The notes: generated by a model from the sequence alone, not told the origin. A DNA stretch of 64,000 nt from JBDTNL01 sp039933785 (GCA_039933785.1 JBDTNL010000009.1:10995-74994), one strand, 5' to 3'; positions 16,901-26,866 are shown, counted from the first letter of the stretch. Translations and numbers: made by a program.

Positions 16901-17845
16901 ATGAAGCGAATCGGCATCCTCCACGGCAAGGAAAACACCTTCCCGCCGGCGCTCATCGAGCGCATCAATCAGCTCCGCCCGGACGGCATCGTCGCTGAGT
17001 CGGTGCGCATCGACAAGCTCGAGCAGGGCGAGCCCAGTGGCTACGCCGTGATCCTGGATCGCATTTCGCAGGACGTGCCGTTTTATCGCGCGTTCCTGAA
17101 GAACGCCGCGCTCAACGGGACCGCGGTGGTGAACAACCCCTTCTGGTGGAGCGCCGACGAGAAGTTCTTCAACAACTGCTTGGCGACCAAGGTTGGCGTC
17201 GAAGTGCCAAAGACCGTCCTGTTGCCCTCGAATCAGCATCCGCCGGACACCAGCGCCGAGTCGTTCCGCAACCTCGCGTATCCGCTCGACTGGCCGGGGA
17301 TCTTCGACTACATCGGTTTCCCGGCGTACTTCAAGCCCCATTCGGGCGGTGGTTGGAAGAACGTCTACAAGTGCGAGGACGCGGCGGATTTCTTCGCCAA
17401 GTATGCGGAGACCGGCGAGCTCGTCATGCTGCTGCAGGAAGAGATCAAGTTCGACGACTACTTCCGCTGCTACTGCATCGGTGGGCGCGACGTTCTAATC
17501 ATGCCGTACGAGCCGCGCAACCCGCATCACCTGCGCTACGTCGTGGATCGTCCGCCGGCGAGCGCCGCACTACTCGAGCGGGTGCACCGCGACACCTTGA
17601 AGCTCAATCACGCACTGGGCTACGACTTCAACACCGTGGAATTCGCGGTGCGTGACGGCATTCCGATCGCGATTGATTTCTGCAACCCGGCGCCCGACGC
17701 CGACCGTCCGTCGGTGGGGGAGAAGAACTTCGCCTGGGTCCTGGATGCCGCGGCCAACATGCTGATCCGCAAGGCGCAGGAGCAAAAGGACGGTCAGAAC
17801 AATTTGACCTGGGGCACGTTCGTGAAGGATTTCGCGCGCGGCTGA
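16901..17845 (+). CDS. ATP-grasp ligase, RimK-like, predicted amino-acid/peptide ligase
   Basis: Protein of 314 residues. The ATG at 16901 follows AAGAGGAAA. A small N-terminal domain (~1-95) precedes an ATP-grasp fold. The nucleotide-binding lysine region is GFPAYFKPHSGGGWKNVYK, followed by an acidic loop and the C-terminal metal-binding block TVEFAVRDGIPIAIDFCNPA (Glu, Asp and Asn ligands). It should form a carboxylate-amine (peptide-like) bond with ATP; the substrates are unknown. It is 16 bases before a GCS2-type ligase and is followed by a second ATP-grasp-like protein, a combination that predicts stepwise synthesis of a small peptide or a modified metabolite. It is not a known glutathione synthetase. 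Confidence 0.8.
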   Translation: MKRIGILHGKENTFPPALIERINQLRPDGIVAESVRIDKLEQGEPSGYAVILDRISQDVPFYRAFLKNAALNGTAVVNNPFWWSADEKFFNNCLATKVGVEVPKTVLLPSNQHPPDTSAESFRNLAYPLDWPGIFDYIGFPAYFKPHSGGGWKNVYKCEDAADFFAKYAETGELVMLLQEEIKFDDYFRCYCIGGRDVLIMPYEPRNPHHLRYVVDRPPASAALLERVHRDTLKLNHALGYDFNTVEFAVRDGIPIAIDFCNPAPDADRPSVGEKNFAWVLDAAANMLIRKAQEQKDGQNNLTWGTFVKDFARG

Positions 17846-17861
17846 GGAAAGGACGAGAGCC

Positions 17862-18977
<1,116 letters not shown>

Positions 18978-19003
18978 AGTCCGATATCCTTTCGAGGGCA
19001 GTT

Positions 19004-19237
19004 ATGGATCGCGAGACCGTCGACGAAATCAAGCGCCACTTTGGAATCGTGGCCGAGGACCTCCGATCCGATCTTCGGCTCCTGGCGGACGGTGTCGCCT
19101 CGCTGGCTCAATCGACGCGGGCGGAATTCAAGGGGGTGCGAGAGGAGATCGGTGAGGTCAAGGCCATGATCCGACTTTCCTATCGCGAGTTGGACGGTCG
19201 CCTGCTAGAACGCGTCGAAGCCCGCGTGGGAAACTGA
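19004..19237 (+). CDS. Small helical (coiled-coil-like) protein in the ligase cluster
   Basis: Protein of 77 residues, starting MDRETVDEIKRHFGIVAEDL. It is almost entirely amphipathic helix with regular hydrophobic spacing (LRSDLRLLADGVASL, then VREEIGEVKAMIRLSYRELD). There is no membrane segment, Cys or catalytic motif. I have seen similar short proteins as conserved hypotheticals, without a known role. It lies 26 bases after the GCS2 gene and 14 bases before the second ATP-grasp gene, so it is part of the operon. It could be an adaptor, or a carrier on which the ligases act; this is inference. Confidence 0.6.
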   Translation: MDRETVDEIKRHFGIVAEDLRSDLRLLADGVASLAQSTRAEFKGVREEIGEVKAMIRLSYRELDGRLLERVEARVGN

Positions 19238-19251
19238 GCGCAGAACCGCGC

Positions 19252-20439
19252 ATGGTCCCCGAGCTACGACGGGCGTACAACGCCGCCTTCACCGCCGAAC
19301 GGTACTCAGCTCTCCTCGCCTGGTTGGAACGCGAGGGCGGTTGCCCGGTCGACTTTCGGGTCAGTGAGACGCCGGTCTTTCTCGCCGACGAGGTTGCCGA
19401 GGATCTTCAGGTCGGCGCGCGTGAGATCCAGCGCCAACTTGCCACGCCCGAGTATGCGGCGTATTCCAAGGGCGCCATTCCCGCCGGGCGCTCGGTTCCG
19501 GGAGACGCGCGGCGACATCCGGTTTTTCTTCAGATTGACTTCGCCCTGGCGCTCGGACCGGATGGCAAGGTGGTGCCGAGGCTGATCGAGCTCCAAGGCT
19601 TCCCTTCGCTCTATGGTTTTCAGTGGCATCTCGCGCGCGGCTACGGCGAGCACTTCGAAATGCCAGCGGGCTGGCATCCGTATTTCTCGGGCTTTCGCGA
19701 GGACACGTACGCGGCTCGTCTGCGAGAAGCGGTGGTCGGGAATCTCGATCCGCAGCAAGTCGTGCTTCTCGAAGTGGATCCCCAGCATCAGAAGACGCGG
19801 ATCGACTTCGCGGTCACCGAGAAGTTGACTGGAATCCCGACCGTCGACGCGCTCGAGGTGAAGCGGCGTGGCCGCAAGTTGTTCTACACCCGTGGCGGCC
19901 GCGAGATCGAGATCCGCCGCATCTACAACCGGGTCATCTTCGACGAGCTCGAGCGCAAGGGCATCGACCTCTCATCCATCTTCGGCTCCGACATCGAAGC
20001 GGAGTGGCTCGGCCATCCGAACTGGTTTTTTCGCATCAGCAAGTACTCGCTGCCGTACCTGCGTGGCGAGTTCGTCCCGGAGTGCCATTTCGTGAGCGAT
20101 CTGGTCGAGATCCCCGACGACCTTGAGGACTTCGTGTTGAAGCCGATCTACTCCTTCGCCGGTCTCGGCGTCGAAGTGGATGTCACGCGCCAGAAGATCG
20201 CGGCGGTGCGTGAACCGCGCAATTGGATTCTGCAGCGCAAAGTTGCCTACGCGCCGCTGGTGGAGACTCCTGACGGCTTCTCCAAGGTGGAGGTCCGCAT
20301 GATGTTCCTCTGGCAGGACGAGCCGGTCCTGGTCAACAGCCTGGCGCGCATGAGCAAGGGCAAGATGATCGGCGTCGATTTCAACAAGGACAAGACCTGG
20401 ATCGGGGCGAGCGTCGCGTTCCACTCGCCGGGCGTGTGA
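19252..20439 (+). CDS. ATP-grasp-like protein, second ligase of the cluster
   Basis: Protein of 395 residues. No close named family is recognised, but the C-terminal half shows ATP-grasp hallmarks: FVLKPIYSFAGLGVEVDV (nucleotide-binding Lys and Gly loop), NWILQRKVAYAP (the linker that contacts adenine), then KVEVRMMFLW with acidic and polar metal-ligand candidates. The N-terminal half has a conserved IELQGFPSLYGFQ block. It probably activates a carboxylate with ATP. The ribosome site is weak, and the gene follows the small helical protein by 14 bases. Its stop overlaps the GTG start of the TMTC-like gene (GTGA), tying that gene to the same transcript. Confidence 0.7.
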   Translation: MVPELRRAYNAAFTAERYSALLAWLEREGGCPVDFRVSETPVFLADEVAEDLQVGAREIQRQLATPEYAAYSKGAIPAGRSVPGDARRHPVFLQIDFALALGPDGKVVPRLIELQGFPSLYGFQWHLARGYGEHFEMPAGWHPYFSGFREDTYAARLREAVVGNLDPQQVVLLEVDPQHQKTRIDFAVTEKLTGIPTVDALEVKRRGRKLFYTRGGREIEIRRIYNRVIFDELERKGIDLSSIFGSDIEAEWLGHPNWFFRISKYSLPYLRGEFVPECHFVSDLVEIPDDLEDFVLKPIYSFAGLGVEVDVTRQKIAAVREPRNWILQRKVAYAPLVETPDGFSKVEVRMMFLWQDEPVLVNSLARMSKGKMIGVDFNKDKTWIGASVAFHSPGV

Positions 20440-22037
20440 ATCGACGGCTGATCGCGCTGATCCTGGTCCTGGCCACGGTCGCGGTCTTCCTCCCCAGTCT
20501 TGACAACGGCTTCGTCGGCTACGACGACGGCCTGTACGTCACCCAGAACGCGGAGGTGCAACGCGGTCTGACCGGTGATGGCATCGCCTGGGCGCTGACC
20601 GCGAAGGTGGCCGGCAACTGGCATCCGTTGACGCTGTGGTCCCACCTGCTCGACTGCACGCTCTTCGGGTTGAATCCCCGTGGCCATCACCTGACGAATC
20701 TCTTGTTGCATGCGGCGAATACCGTGCTGCTGTTTCTGCTCTTCTTTCGGCTTACGGCTACGCTATGGCGGTCGGCGGCGCTTGCGGCCCTGTGGGCGCT
20801 TCATCCGCTGCGTGTCGAGTCGGTAGCTTGGGTGGCGGAGCGCAAGGACGTGCTGGCGGGTCTCTTCTTTCTGTTGGCGTTGCTCGGGTACGAGCGCTGG
20901 TCTCGCGACCGCTCACGCACGGCGTACCTGCTCGTGATCGGCGCGATGGCGCTGGGGCTCATGGCGAAGCCGATGCTGGTCACGTTGCCGGGCGTTCTCC
21001 TGCTGCTCGACTTCTGGCCGCTTGGCCGCACGCGCTCGGGTGCAGGCTGGTGGATCGCTCTGAAGCCGCTGCTGATCGAAAAGCTGCCACTCTTTGCGCT
21101 CAGCGCAGCCAGCAGCTGGATCACCCTGCGCTACCAGGAGGCGGCTCTGGTGTCGGGGATGAATCTCTCGCTGTGGGGCCGGCTCGCCAACCTGGTGCTC
21201 GCTCCCGCGCAATACATCCGGGTGACTCTGTGGCCGAGCGGCCTCGCCGTGTTGTATCCATTGCCCGACGACTTGCCGATCGGCAAGACGCTGTTGGCCG
21301 TGCTGGTTCTTGCGACGGTGAGCGTCTTGGCGTTTCACTGGCGGCGCACCGCGCCGTTCCTCGGGGTCGGCTGGTTGTGGTTTCTCGGCATGTTGGTGCC
21401 GGTGGTTGGAGTCGTCCAGGTGGGCGCTCAAGCGTGGGCTGATCGCTACACCTACCTGCCAGGGATCGGGTTGTTGGTGATGCTCGTTTGGAGTGCGACG
21501 GCGCTGGTCGAGAAACTCCCTCGGCGGCTTCGAGTTCCCTTGGCAGCCGGCCTGACGACCGTCCTGCTTGCTGGCTGCGCGGTCGCCACCCGGCGTCAGA
21601 TTGCCTATTGGCACGACGACACCGCGCTTTGGCGCCGGGCCGTAGCGGTCACCGGGGAGAACTATGTTGCCGAGCTAAATCTCGCGCTCGAACTCGTTCA
21701 CGATGGCGATCGAGCCTCGGCGCTCGAGCATTTTGAACGCGCGCAACGAATTGCTCCTGAATCGATGGAAGTGCAGGCCGGCTTCGGCGCCGCGCTCGGC
21801 GAGTGGGGACGTCCGGCGGAGGCGGTGCCCCATTTTCGCGCGGCGATCCGATTGCGCCCGGGCGATCCGCGACCCCGCGTCGATCTCGCGCGCGCGTTGA
21901 TCGGTCTCGGCGACCGCCGGCAAGCGATCGAAGAGTTGCGCCGCGCCCTGGAGGTCGATCCGACGCTCCCCGGCGTGGCGGAGGCTCTTCGCCGACTGGA
22001 GGCGGAGGCCGCGAGCTCAGCCACGGAGCGGCCCTGA
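20436..22037 (+). CDS. TMTC-like multipass membrane glycosyltransferase (GT-C) with C-terminal TPRs
   Basis: Protein of 533 residues. About 10-11 hydrophobic segments fill residues 1-400. The first periplasmic loop holds FVGYDDGLYV, a DD motif in the position of the GT-C catalytic acid, and HPLRVESVAWVAERKDVLAG is a block I associate with O-mannosyltransferase/TMTC-like proteins. Residues ~405-520 form three or four TPRs. It probably transfers a sugar from a polyprenyl carrier to an exported target. It starts at GTG in a 4-base overlap with the upstream ATP-grasp gene, so its synthesis is coupled to the ligase cluster. Whether the function is also linked is unknown. Confidence 0.75.
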   Translation: MNRRLIALILVLATVAVFLPSLDNGFVGYDDGLYVTQNAEVQRGLTGDGIAWALTAKVAGNWHPLTLWSHLLDCTLFGLNPRGHHLTNLLLHAANTVLLFLLFFRLTATLWRSAALAALWALHPLRVESVAWVAERKDVLAGLFFLLALLGYERWSRDRSRTAYLLVIGAMALGLMAKPMLVTLPGVLLLLDFWPLGRTRSGAGWWIALKPLLIEKLPLFALSAASSWITLRYQEAALVSGMNLSLWGRLANLVLAPAQYIRVTLWPSGLAVLYPLPDDLPIGKTLLAVLVLATVSVLAFHWRRTAPFLGVGWLWFLGMLVPVVGVVQVGAQAWADRYTYLPGIGLLVMLVWSATALVEKLPRRLRVPLAAGLTTVLLAGCAVATRRQIAYWHDDTALWRRAVAVTGENYVAELNLALELVHDGDRASALEHFERAQRIAPESMEVQAGFGAALGEWGRPAEAVPHFRAAIRLRPGDPRPRVDLARALIGLGDRRQAIEELRRALEVDPTLPGVAEALRRLEAEAASSATERP

Positions 22038-22099
22038 GGCTCGCCGGAACTGGGGCGGGCGAGCGGGTCTAGAATGACTGACTGACGAGGTCGACGCAC

Positions 22100-23710
22100 A
22101 TGAGCCCTTCGGGAAAAATCGGACGCTACGAAATCACCGGCCAGCTCGGCCGCGGCGGCATGGGCGTCGTGCATTCGGCGCACGATCCGGCGCTCGACCG
22201 TGCCGTGGCGGTGAAGGTGCTGCACTTCGAGTCCGAGTCGGTGCTCAATTCTGGGCCCGACATGGAGGCGCGTTTCCTGCGCGAGGCGCGGCTCGCGGCG
22301 CGACTGCAGCATCCCTCGGTGGCGACGGTGTACGACGCCGGCCGCGAAGGCGACAGCCTGTATCTGGTGATGGAGTTGGTCGACGGCGAGTCGCTGGCGC
22401 GCAAGCTCCAGCGCGGAGAGTTCCCCGAGCCCGAGCAGTCGATGCGCATCGTGGCGGCGGTCGCCGACGCGCTCGCCGCGGCGCACAAGGTGGGCATCGT
22501 CCACCGCGACGTGAAGCCGGCGAACATCCTCATGGCGAAAAACGGCGGCATCAAGGTCAGCGACTTCGGAATCGCCAAGGCGGTTGGGGAGTCGACCGAG
22601 CTGACCCGCACCGGCTCAGTGCTCGGGAGCCCGGCCTACATGGCGCCTGAGCAGGTCCAGGGTCAGGAGGTCGATGCCCGGGCGGATTTGTTCTCGCTCG
22701 GGGTCGTCCTCTATGAGTTGCTGCTGCACCGCAAGCCGTTCCCGGCGGATACCGTCACCACGCTGATCTACCAGATCCTTCATCAGGACCCGTTCGCCGA
22801 TTCCGCCACCTTCCGCGCGCTCGGCGAGGACGTGGGCGGTTTCCTGCGTTGGACCCTGGCCAAGAACCCGGCGGATCGGATTCCCGATGCGACGACGTTC
22901 GCGGCGAAGGCGCGCGCCTTGGCCGATCGCGTGCCCTCGGCGGCGGAGCTCACGGCACCGACGGTGATTCTGCCGACCAAGCTGGGTTCCGCAACTGCTA
23001 CTGCGACGGCGCCCGTGGTGCCGCGCCGGTCACGAATTGGGTTTTGGGTCGCGGTCGCGGCTGCGTTGACGGCCGCGCTCACCGCTGCCTACTGGTGGGG
23101 TACCCGGCCTCCGGCGATTCCTCCGAGTGTCGAGGTCACGCGGGTCGCGACGACGCCGGCACCGGCCGGGCCGGTGCCGCCCAAGGTTGCTGCCGTTCCC
23201 ACTCCCGCTCCGGAGCCCGGTTCGACACCCCATGTCGCGGAGCCCGCGCCTGCCCCGCTGGCCAGCGTGCCGTCGGCAAATCGACCGCAGAAGGTCTCTC
23301 GCCCCGTAGCGGTAGCTCCTCTCGAACCCAGGAAAGAGGGCGCGAGCGGCGGTCCGGAGCATGTGCCCGCTCCCAAGCCGGAGCCGCCTGCCTTGGCGCC
23401 GGCCGAGGTCAAGCCGCCGCCAGCGTACGCGCCTCCGGTGGCGGTGTCGAAGACGTTTACCTGCCGCAAGGCGGCCGAGTTCAACGTCTCCCCGGAGGAG
23501 TCACATGTTTTGATCGAAGGCAAGGACATCGGTATCGCGGACGACTGGGATGGTTCCGGCGGAGGCAAGGACTACCCGTTGGCGGTGGGATCCTACGTGT
23601 CCTGCTTCATCCTCCAGGACTACAAGACCGCCTGTGTGCGGCTCACGATGGACCCCAAGGCCGGGGACGACGTGTGCGATGTCGACACCGAGCTCGAAAA
23701 GAGCAAGTAG
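22100..23710 (+). CDS. Transmembrane Ser/Thr protein kinase (PknB-type) with extracytoplasmic domain
   Basis: Protein of 536 residues. The kinase domain (~9-280) is complete: glycine loop GQLGRGGMGVV, Lys39 in AVAVKVL, catalytic loop VHRDVKPANIL, DFGIAK and MAPEQ. A membrane segment (FWVAVAAALTAALTAAYWWG) follows near residue 320, then a Pro/Ala-rich spacer of about 110 residues. The C-terminal ~85 residues (EFNVSPEESHVLIEGKDIG onward) have two cysteines and resemble a PEGA-like beta domain. It should sense an envelope signal and phosphorylate cytoplasmic targets. It sits 62 bases after the TMTC-like gene and 119 before the amidase/actin pair, so cell-wall or morphogenetic targets are plausible. 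Confidence 0.92.
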   Translation: MSPSGKIGRYEITGQLGRGGMGVVHSAHDPALDRAVAVKVLHFESESVLNSGPDMEARFLREARLAARLQHPSVATVYDAGREGDSLYLVMELVDGESLARKLQRGEFPEPEQSMRIVAAVADALAAAHKVGIVHRDVKPANILMAKNGGIKVSDFGIAKAVGESTELTRTGSVLGSPAYMAPEQVQGQEVDARADLFSLGVVLYELLLHRKPFPADTVTTLIYQILHQDPFADSATFRALGEDVGGFLRWTLAKNPADRIPDATTFAAKARALADRVPSAAELTAPTVILPTKLGSATATATAPVVPRRSRIGFWVAVAAALTAALTAAYWWGTRPPAIPPSVEVTRVATTPAPAGPVPPKVAAVPTPAPEPGSTPHVAEPAPAPLASVPSANRPQKVSRPVAVAPLEPRKEGASGGPEHVPAPKPEPPALAPAEVKPPPAYAPPVAVSKTFTCRKAAEFNVSPEESHVLIEGKDIGIADDWDGSGGGKDYPLAVGSYVSCFILQDYKTACVRLTMDPKAGDDVCDVDTELEKSK

Positions 23711-23829
23711 AGCAACGGTGCGATAGAACTTGGGGAACTCCTTGGGGACAGGCCGGGTCGAACGGATTGGCGCCGGCGATCGGGCAGGCGCGTCGGGCGA
23801 GTCTGTAGTATCCTTCTAAGCCCCTGAAG

Positions 23830-24873
23830 ATGCTGGACAAATTGGAGAATCCCACCCGTCTGAAGCAGCGTCTCCTGCGCGAGGCGGTGCAGGAGAATGT
23901 GGACGTGGTGCAGGGCAAGTGGCCGCGGCGCACGGAGCGCAAGCGGCCCTGGGCGCTCGGCGCCGGCGCTCTCGTATTGGCCCCAGCTCTCTTACTGCTC
24001 GGCTCCAGCCGAACCTCTTCAGTGACTGGCGGGGGCGCCGCGCGGACAGCAGCCGATTCTCCGAAGGTTTTGGCGACCGCTCCCGCTGCGACCGAAGCGC
24101 GGCCGTCGCTGCCGCAGGCCATCGATCCGGCGGTGTTTCCGCTCGCGGTGAAGCGGGTCGTGGTCGACGCGGGACACGGCGGTGAGAATCGCGGCACGAT
24201 CTCGCCCCGCGGGTTGATCGAGAAGGACCTGACGCTCGATGTCGGCATGCGTCTGGCCCTCCTCCTGCATGGCGCAGGCTTCGAAGTCATCCTCACCCGG
24301 CAGCAGGACGAGAGCGTCTCGCTGGCGCGGCGCACCGAGATCGCCAACGCCGCGAAGGCCGATGCTTTCGTGTCGATTCACGTCAATTGGTTCACCACCC
24401 GGGAGAGCCGCGCGGTCGAGACGTACTACCTCGGACCGACGGCCGACCCCGAGCTCAATCGCCTGGCCGCCGCCGAGAATGGCGAGTCGGGTTACGCGCT
24501 CGCCGACTTCAAGCGGCTCCTGGAGGGCGTATACGCGGGCGTGCGCGAGGAACAGTCGCGTCAACTCGCCGACGCGATCGACGGCGCCTTGTTCCGTTCG
24601 CTACGAGCCGTGAACCCGACACTGAAGGATCGCGGTGTCAAGACCGCGCCCTTCGTGGTCCTCGTGGGCACGCAGATGCCCGCCATCCTGGCCGAGGTCT
24701 CGTGTCTCTCGAACGCCGAGGAGGCCGATCTCTTGTCCGACGACAGCTACCGTCAGCGCATCGCGGTGGCGCTCTTCGCCGGCGTCAAGGCCTTCGCCGA
24801 GCGCACGGGCAGCGAGAGCGTCGCTCCAACGGTTCGCGTGGCGCAGAAAATCGGTCCTCAGAAAGGAACCTGA
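23830..24873 (+). CDS. N-acetylmuramoyl-L-alanine amidase (Amidase_3), membrane-anchored
   Basis: Protein of 347 residues. A basic N-terminal cytoplasmic stretch (~40 residues) precedes one membrane anchor (WALGAGALVLAPALLLLGSS) and a short linker. The Amidase_3 domain (~107-325) has zinc ligands His116 (DAGHGG), Glu131 and His184 (SIHVNW), and the catalytic Glu in AEVSCLSN. It cleaves the bond between N-acetylmuramic acid and L-alanine in peptidoglycan, in the periplasm. An uncleaved anchor rather than a signal peptide is unusual for AmiC-like enzymes. It ends 4 bases before the MamK-like actin gene, whose ribosome site lies inside this gene's last codons, so the two are expressed together. 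Confidence 0.92.
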   Translation: MLDKLENPTRLKQRLLREAVQENVDVVQGKWPRRTERKRPWALGAGALVLAPALLLLGSSRTSSVTGGGAARTAADSPKVLATAPAATEARPSLPQAIDPAVFPLAVKRVVVDAGHGGENRGTISPRGLIEKDLTLDVGMRLALLLHGAGFEVILTRQQDESVSLARRTEIANAAKADAFVSIHVNWFTTRESRAVETYYLGPTADPELNRLAAAENGESGYALADFKRLLEGVYAGVREEQSRQLADAIDGALFRSLRAVNPTLKDRGVKTAPFVVLVGTQMPAILAEVSCLSNAEEADLLSDDSYRQRIAVALFAGVKAFAERTGSESVAPTVRVAQKIGPQKGT

Positions 24874-24877
24874 TTCG

Positions 24878-25906
24878 ATGACCTCGGATGCAGTGCTCTA
24901 CGCCGGAATCGACCTCGGTACTTCTCGCAGCTCGATCTCGGCCTCGAATGGGCAGCGCCACGTCGTCGACAGCTTCGTCGGCTGGCCGGTCGACATGGTG
25001 GCGCGCAAGGTACTGAAGAAGTCCGTGGTCATCGGGCGCGAGGCGCTCGAGAATCGTCTGATGCTGGATCTGCATCGTCCGCTCGAGCGCGGCCTGATCA
25101 AGGAAGGCTCGGAGAAGGACGAGGCTGCGGTGCGCGAGCTGCTCATCCATCTCCTCGGCTTGGTGGGCGTCGACGCAGGCAACTCCGGTGGCCACAAGGT
25201 GAGAGCCGTGGTCGGGGTCCCGGCCGAAGCCTTGCGCGTGAACAAGCAGGCGCTCCGAAACGCGATGCGCGGACTGACCGGAAGTCTGATGATCGTCTCG
25301 GAGCCCTTCTCGGTGGCCTACGGGATGGAGGCGCTGGTGCACACCATGATCATCGACATCGGTGCGGGCACCACGGACTTCTGCGTCATGAATGGCCGCT
25401 ACCCGACCGAGGAAGATCAGCGCACGCTCACCAATGCAGGCGATCAAGTCGACGAGCAGCTATATAAGATGATTCGCGATCGCCACCCCACGGCGCGCTT
25501 CTCGATCCACATGGTACGCGAGTGGAAAGAGCGGTGGAGCTTCGTTGGTGAGCCGCGTGAACGCGTGCTGGTAACCGCGCCCGTCGACGGCAAGCCGACG
25601 CAGATCGACATCACCGACGAGGTGCGCGCGGCCTGCGAATCGCTGCTGCCGCCGATCACCGAGACCATGGTCGACTTGTTGTCGCGGGTCGAGCCCGAGT
25701 TTCAAGCCAAGGTGCGGGACAACGTCATCCTCTCGGGAGGTGGCGGGCTTATCCGAGGCCTCGACGAGCGCCTCGCGAAGGCTCTGCAGGACCTTGGCGG
25801 CGGTCGAGTTCGAGTGGTCAAGGATCCAATCTACGTGGGCTCCGACGGCGGGTTGGCGATTGCCGGCGACGCTCCCGAGTCGGATTGGGAGAAGTTGTCG
25901 TCATGA
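24878..25906 (+). CDS. MamK-family bacterial actin
   Basis: Protein of 342 residues. Actin-fold ATPase signatures are present: phosphate 1 GIDLGTSRS (residues 10-18), phosphate 2 IIDIGAGTTDFCVMNG, and adenosine motif ILSGGGGLIRGL. It matches magnetosome MamK much better than MreB or ParM, by comparison with MamK from memory: VVGVPAEA, IVSEPFSVAYGME, EDQRTLTNAGDQVDEQL, FSFVG-like WSFVG, and ACESLLPPI. It should polymerise into cytoplasmic filaments with ATP. No other magnetosome genes are in the window. The gene is 4 bases after a murein amidase, its AAAGGAA ribosome site lies inside that gene, and the start at 24878 is the first in-frame ATG after it. The function is unknown; positioning of an envelope complex is one possibility. 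Confidence 0.88.
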   Translation: MTSDAVLYAGIDLGTSRSSISASNGQRHVVDSFVGWPVDMVARKVLKKSVVIGREALENRLMLDLHRPLERGLIKEGSEKDEAAVRELLIHLLGLVGVDAGNSGGHKVRAVVGVPAEALRVNKQALRNAMRGLTGSLMIVSEPFSVAYGMEALVHTMIIDIGAGTTDFCVMNGRYPTEEDQRTLTNAGDQVDEQLYKMIRDRHPTARFSIHMVREWKERWSFVGEPRERVLVTAPVDGKPTQIDITDEVRAACESLLPPITETMVDLLSRVEPEFQAKVRDNVILSGGGGLIRGLDERLAKALQDLGGGRVRVVKDPIYVGSDGGLAIAGDAPESDWEKLSS

Positions 25907-25920
25907 GGGACATACCGCGC

Positions 25921-25949
25921 TTGACTTGCCGTCGAGCGGCGGATAACGT
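25921..25949 (+). promoter_or_regulatory. Possible sigma-70 promoter before the TPR/TonB operon
   Basis: TTGACT at 25921-25926 is a good -35 element. The best -10 candidates are GATAAC (25942-25947, 15-base spacer) and TAACGT (25944-25949, 17-base spacer), both imperfect. It lies just after the MamK-like gene and about 65 bases before the TPR lipoprotein ATG at 26013. The call is by eye and tentative. Confidence 0.3.
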
Positions 25950-26012
25950 GCGCTCGTCTGTGACGATTCCGACGCGAGTCTGACAATCTGACCTGTCTTT
26001 TAAGGATCAGCT

Positions 26013-26837
26013 ATGCGCCGTGCTTTCTCGAGTGTTTGCCTCCTTGCAGTAGCTCTCGTGCCGCTCGTCGGGTGCCAGAAGATGCAGGCCCGCGTCGAGT
26101 TAAAAAAAGGCAACGAGCTCTACAAGGAAGAGGCCTATCGCGAGGCGATGTCCCAGTTCCAAAAGGGCATCGAGCTCGATCCTGCGGCGACCTTTGCGTG
26201 GCGGTCGGTCGGACTTTCTGCGATGGCGGTTTACCGCCCCGGAGCGAAGTCGGCGGACAACGACAAGTATGCCGAAACCGCCATCGACGCTTTCAAGAAG
26301 TACCTCGAGGCCTACCCGAGCGATGGCAAGGTCCAGGACTACCTGATGACCATGCTCATCAACAGCGAGCGTTACGACGACGCCCTGACTATGATGAAGG
26401 CCGAGTTGGTGAAGAATCCCAACAAGCCGGGACTCAACCAGGGCATCGTCAATACCCTGGCTAAGGCCGGACGCCTCAACGAGGCGTACGACTGGGCCCT
26501 TCGTCAAGGTGGCACGCCGGATCCGGCGGTCTTCTACAGTATCGGTGTTGCCTGTTGGGACAAGGCGTACTACGACCCGATGCTCGACGCGACCGCGCGC
26601 GGCAAGATCGTCGACACCGGCCTGGCGGCGACCAAACGCTCGCTCGACATGAAGCCCGACTACTTCGAGGCGATGGCTTACTACAACCTACTCTTCCGCG
26701 AGAAGGCTAAGCTCGAGGTCGATCCGGCCGCGGCGAACGAGTACATCGCGAAGGCCGTCGAGTGGACGAACAAGGCGATCGCGTTGCGCGAGCTGCAGAA
26801 GAACAAAGACGCAGCGGCTGCTAAGAAGGTCAGCTAG
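26013..26837 (+). CDS. TPR-containing lipoprotein preceding the TonB operon
   Basis: Protein of 274 residues. A lipoprotein signal ends in LVGC (Cys ~21). The mature part holds about five TPR-like helical pairs (GNELYKEEAYREAMSQFQKG and similar), covering most of the length. It probably acts in the periplasm as a scaffold. It lies 29 bases upstream of TonB and in the same operon direction, so it may assist TonB-dependent uptake or energise the envelope system. The start is the ATG after AAGGATC. Confidence 0.8.
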   Translation: MRRAFSSVCLLAVALVPLVGCQKMQARVELKKGNELYKEEAYREAMSQFQKGIELDPAATFAWRSVGLSAMAVYRPGAKSADNDKYAETAIDAFKKYLEAYPSDGKVQDYLMTMLINSERYDDALTMMKAELVKNPNKPGLNQGIVNTLAKAGRLNEAYDWALRQGGTPDPAVFYSIGVACWDKAYYDPMLDATARGKIVDTGLAATKRSLDMKPDYFEAMAYYNLLFREKAKLEVDPAAANEYIAKAVEWTNKAIALRELQKNKDAAAAKKVS

Positions 26838-26866
26838 CTGCTCGCCTGATCGCCGAGGATTCTGAA

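Noticed and set aside
24878..25906. Magnetosome gene island suggested by the MamK-like actin
   Set aside because: No other mam or mms-type gene is present in the window, and MamK-like actins occur outside magnetotactic bacteria; only the actin family is claimed.
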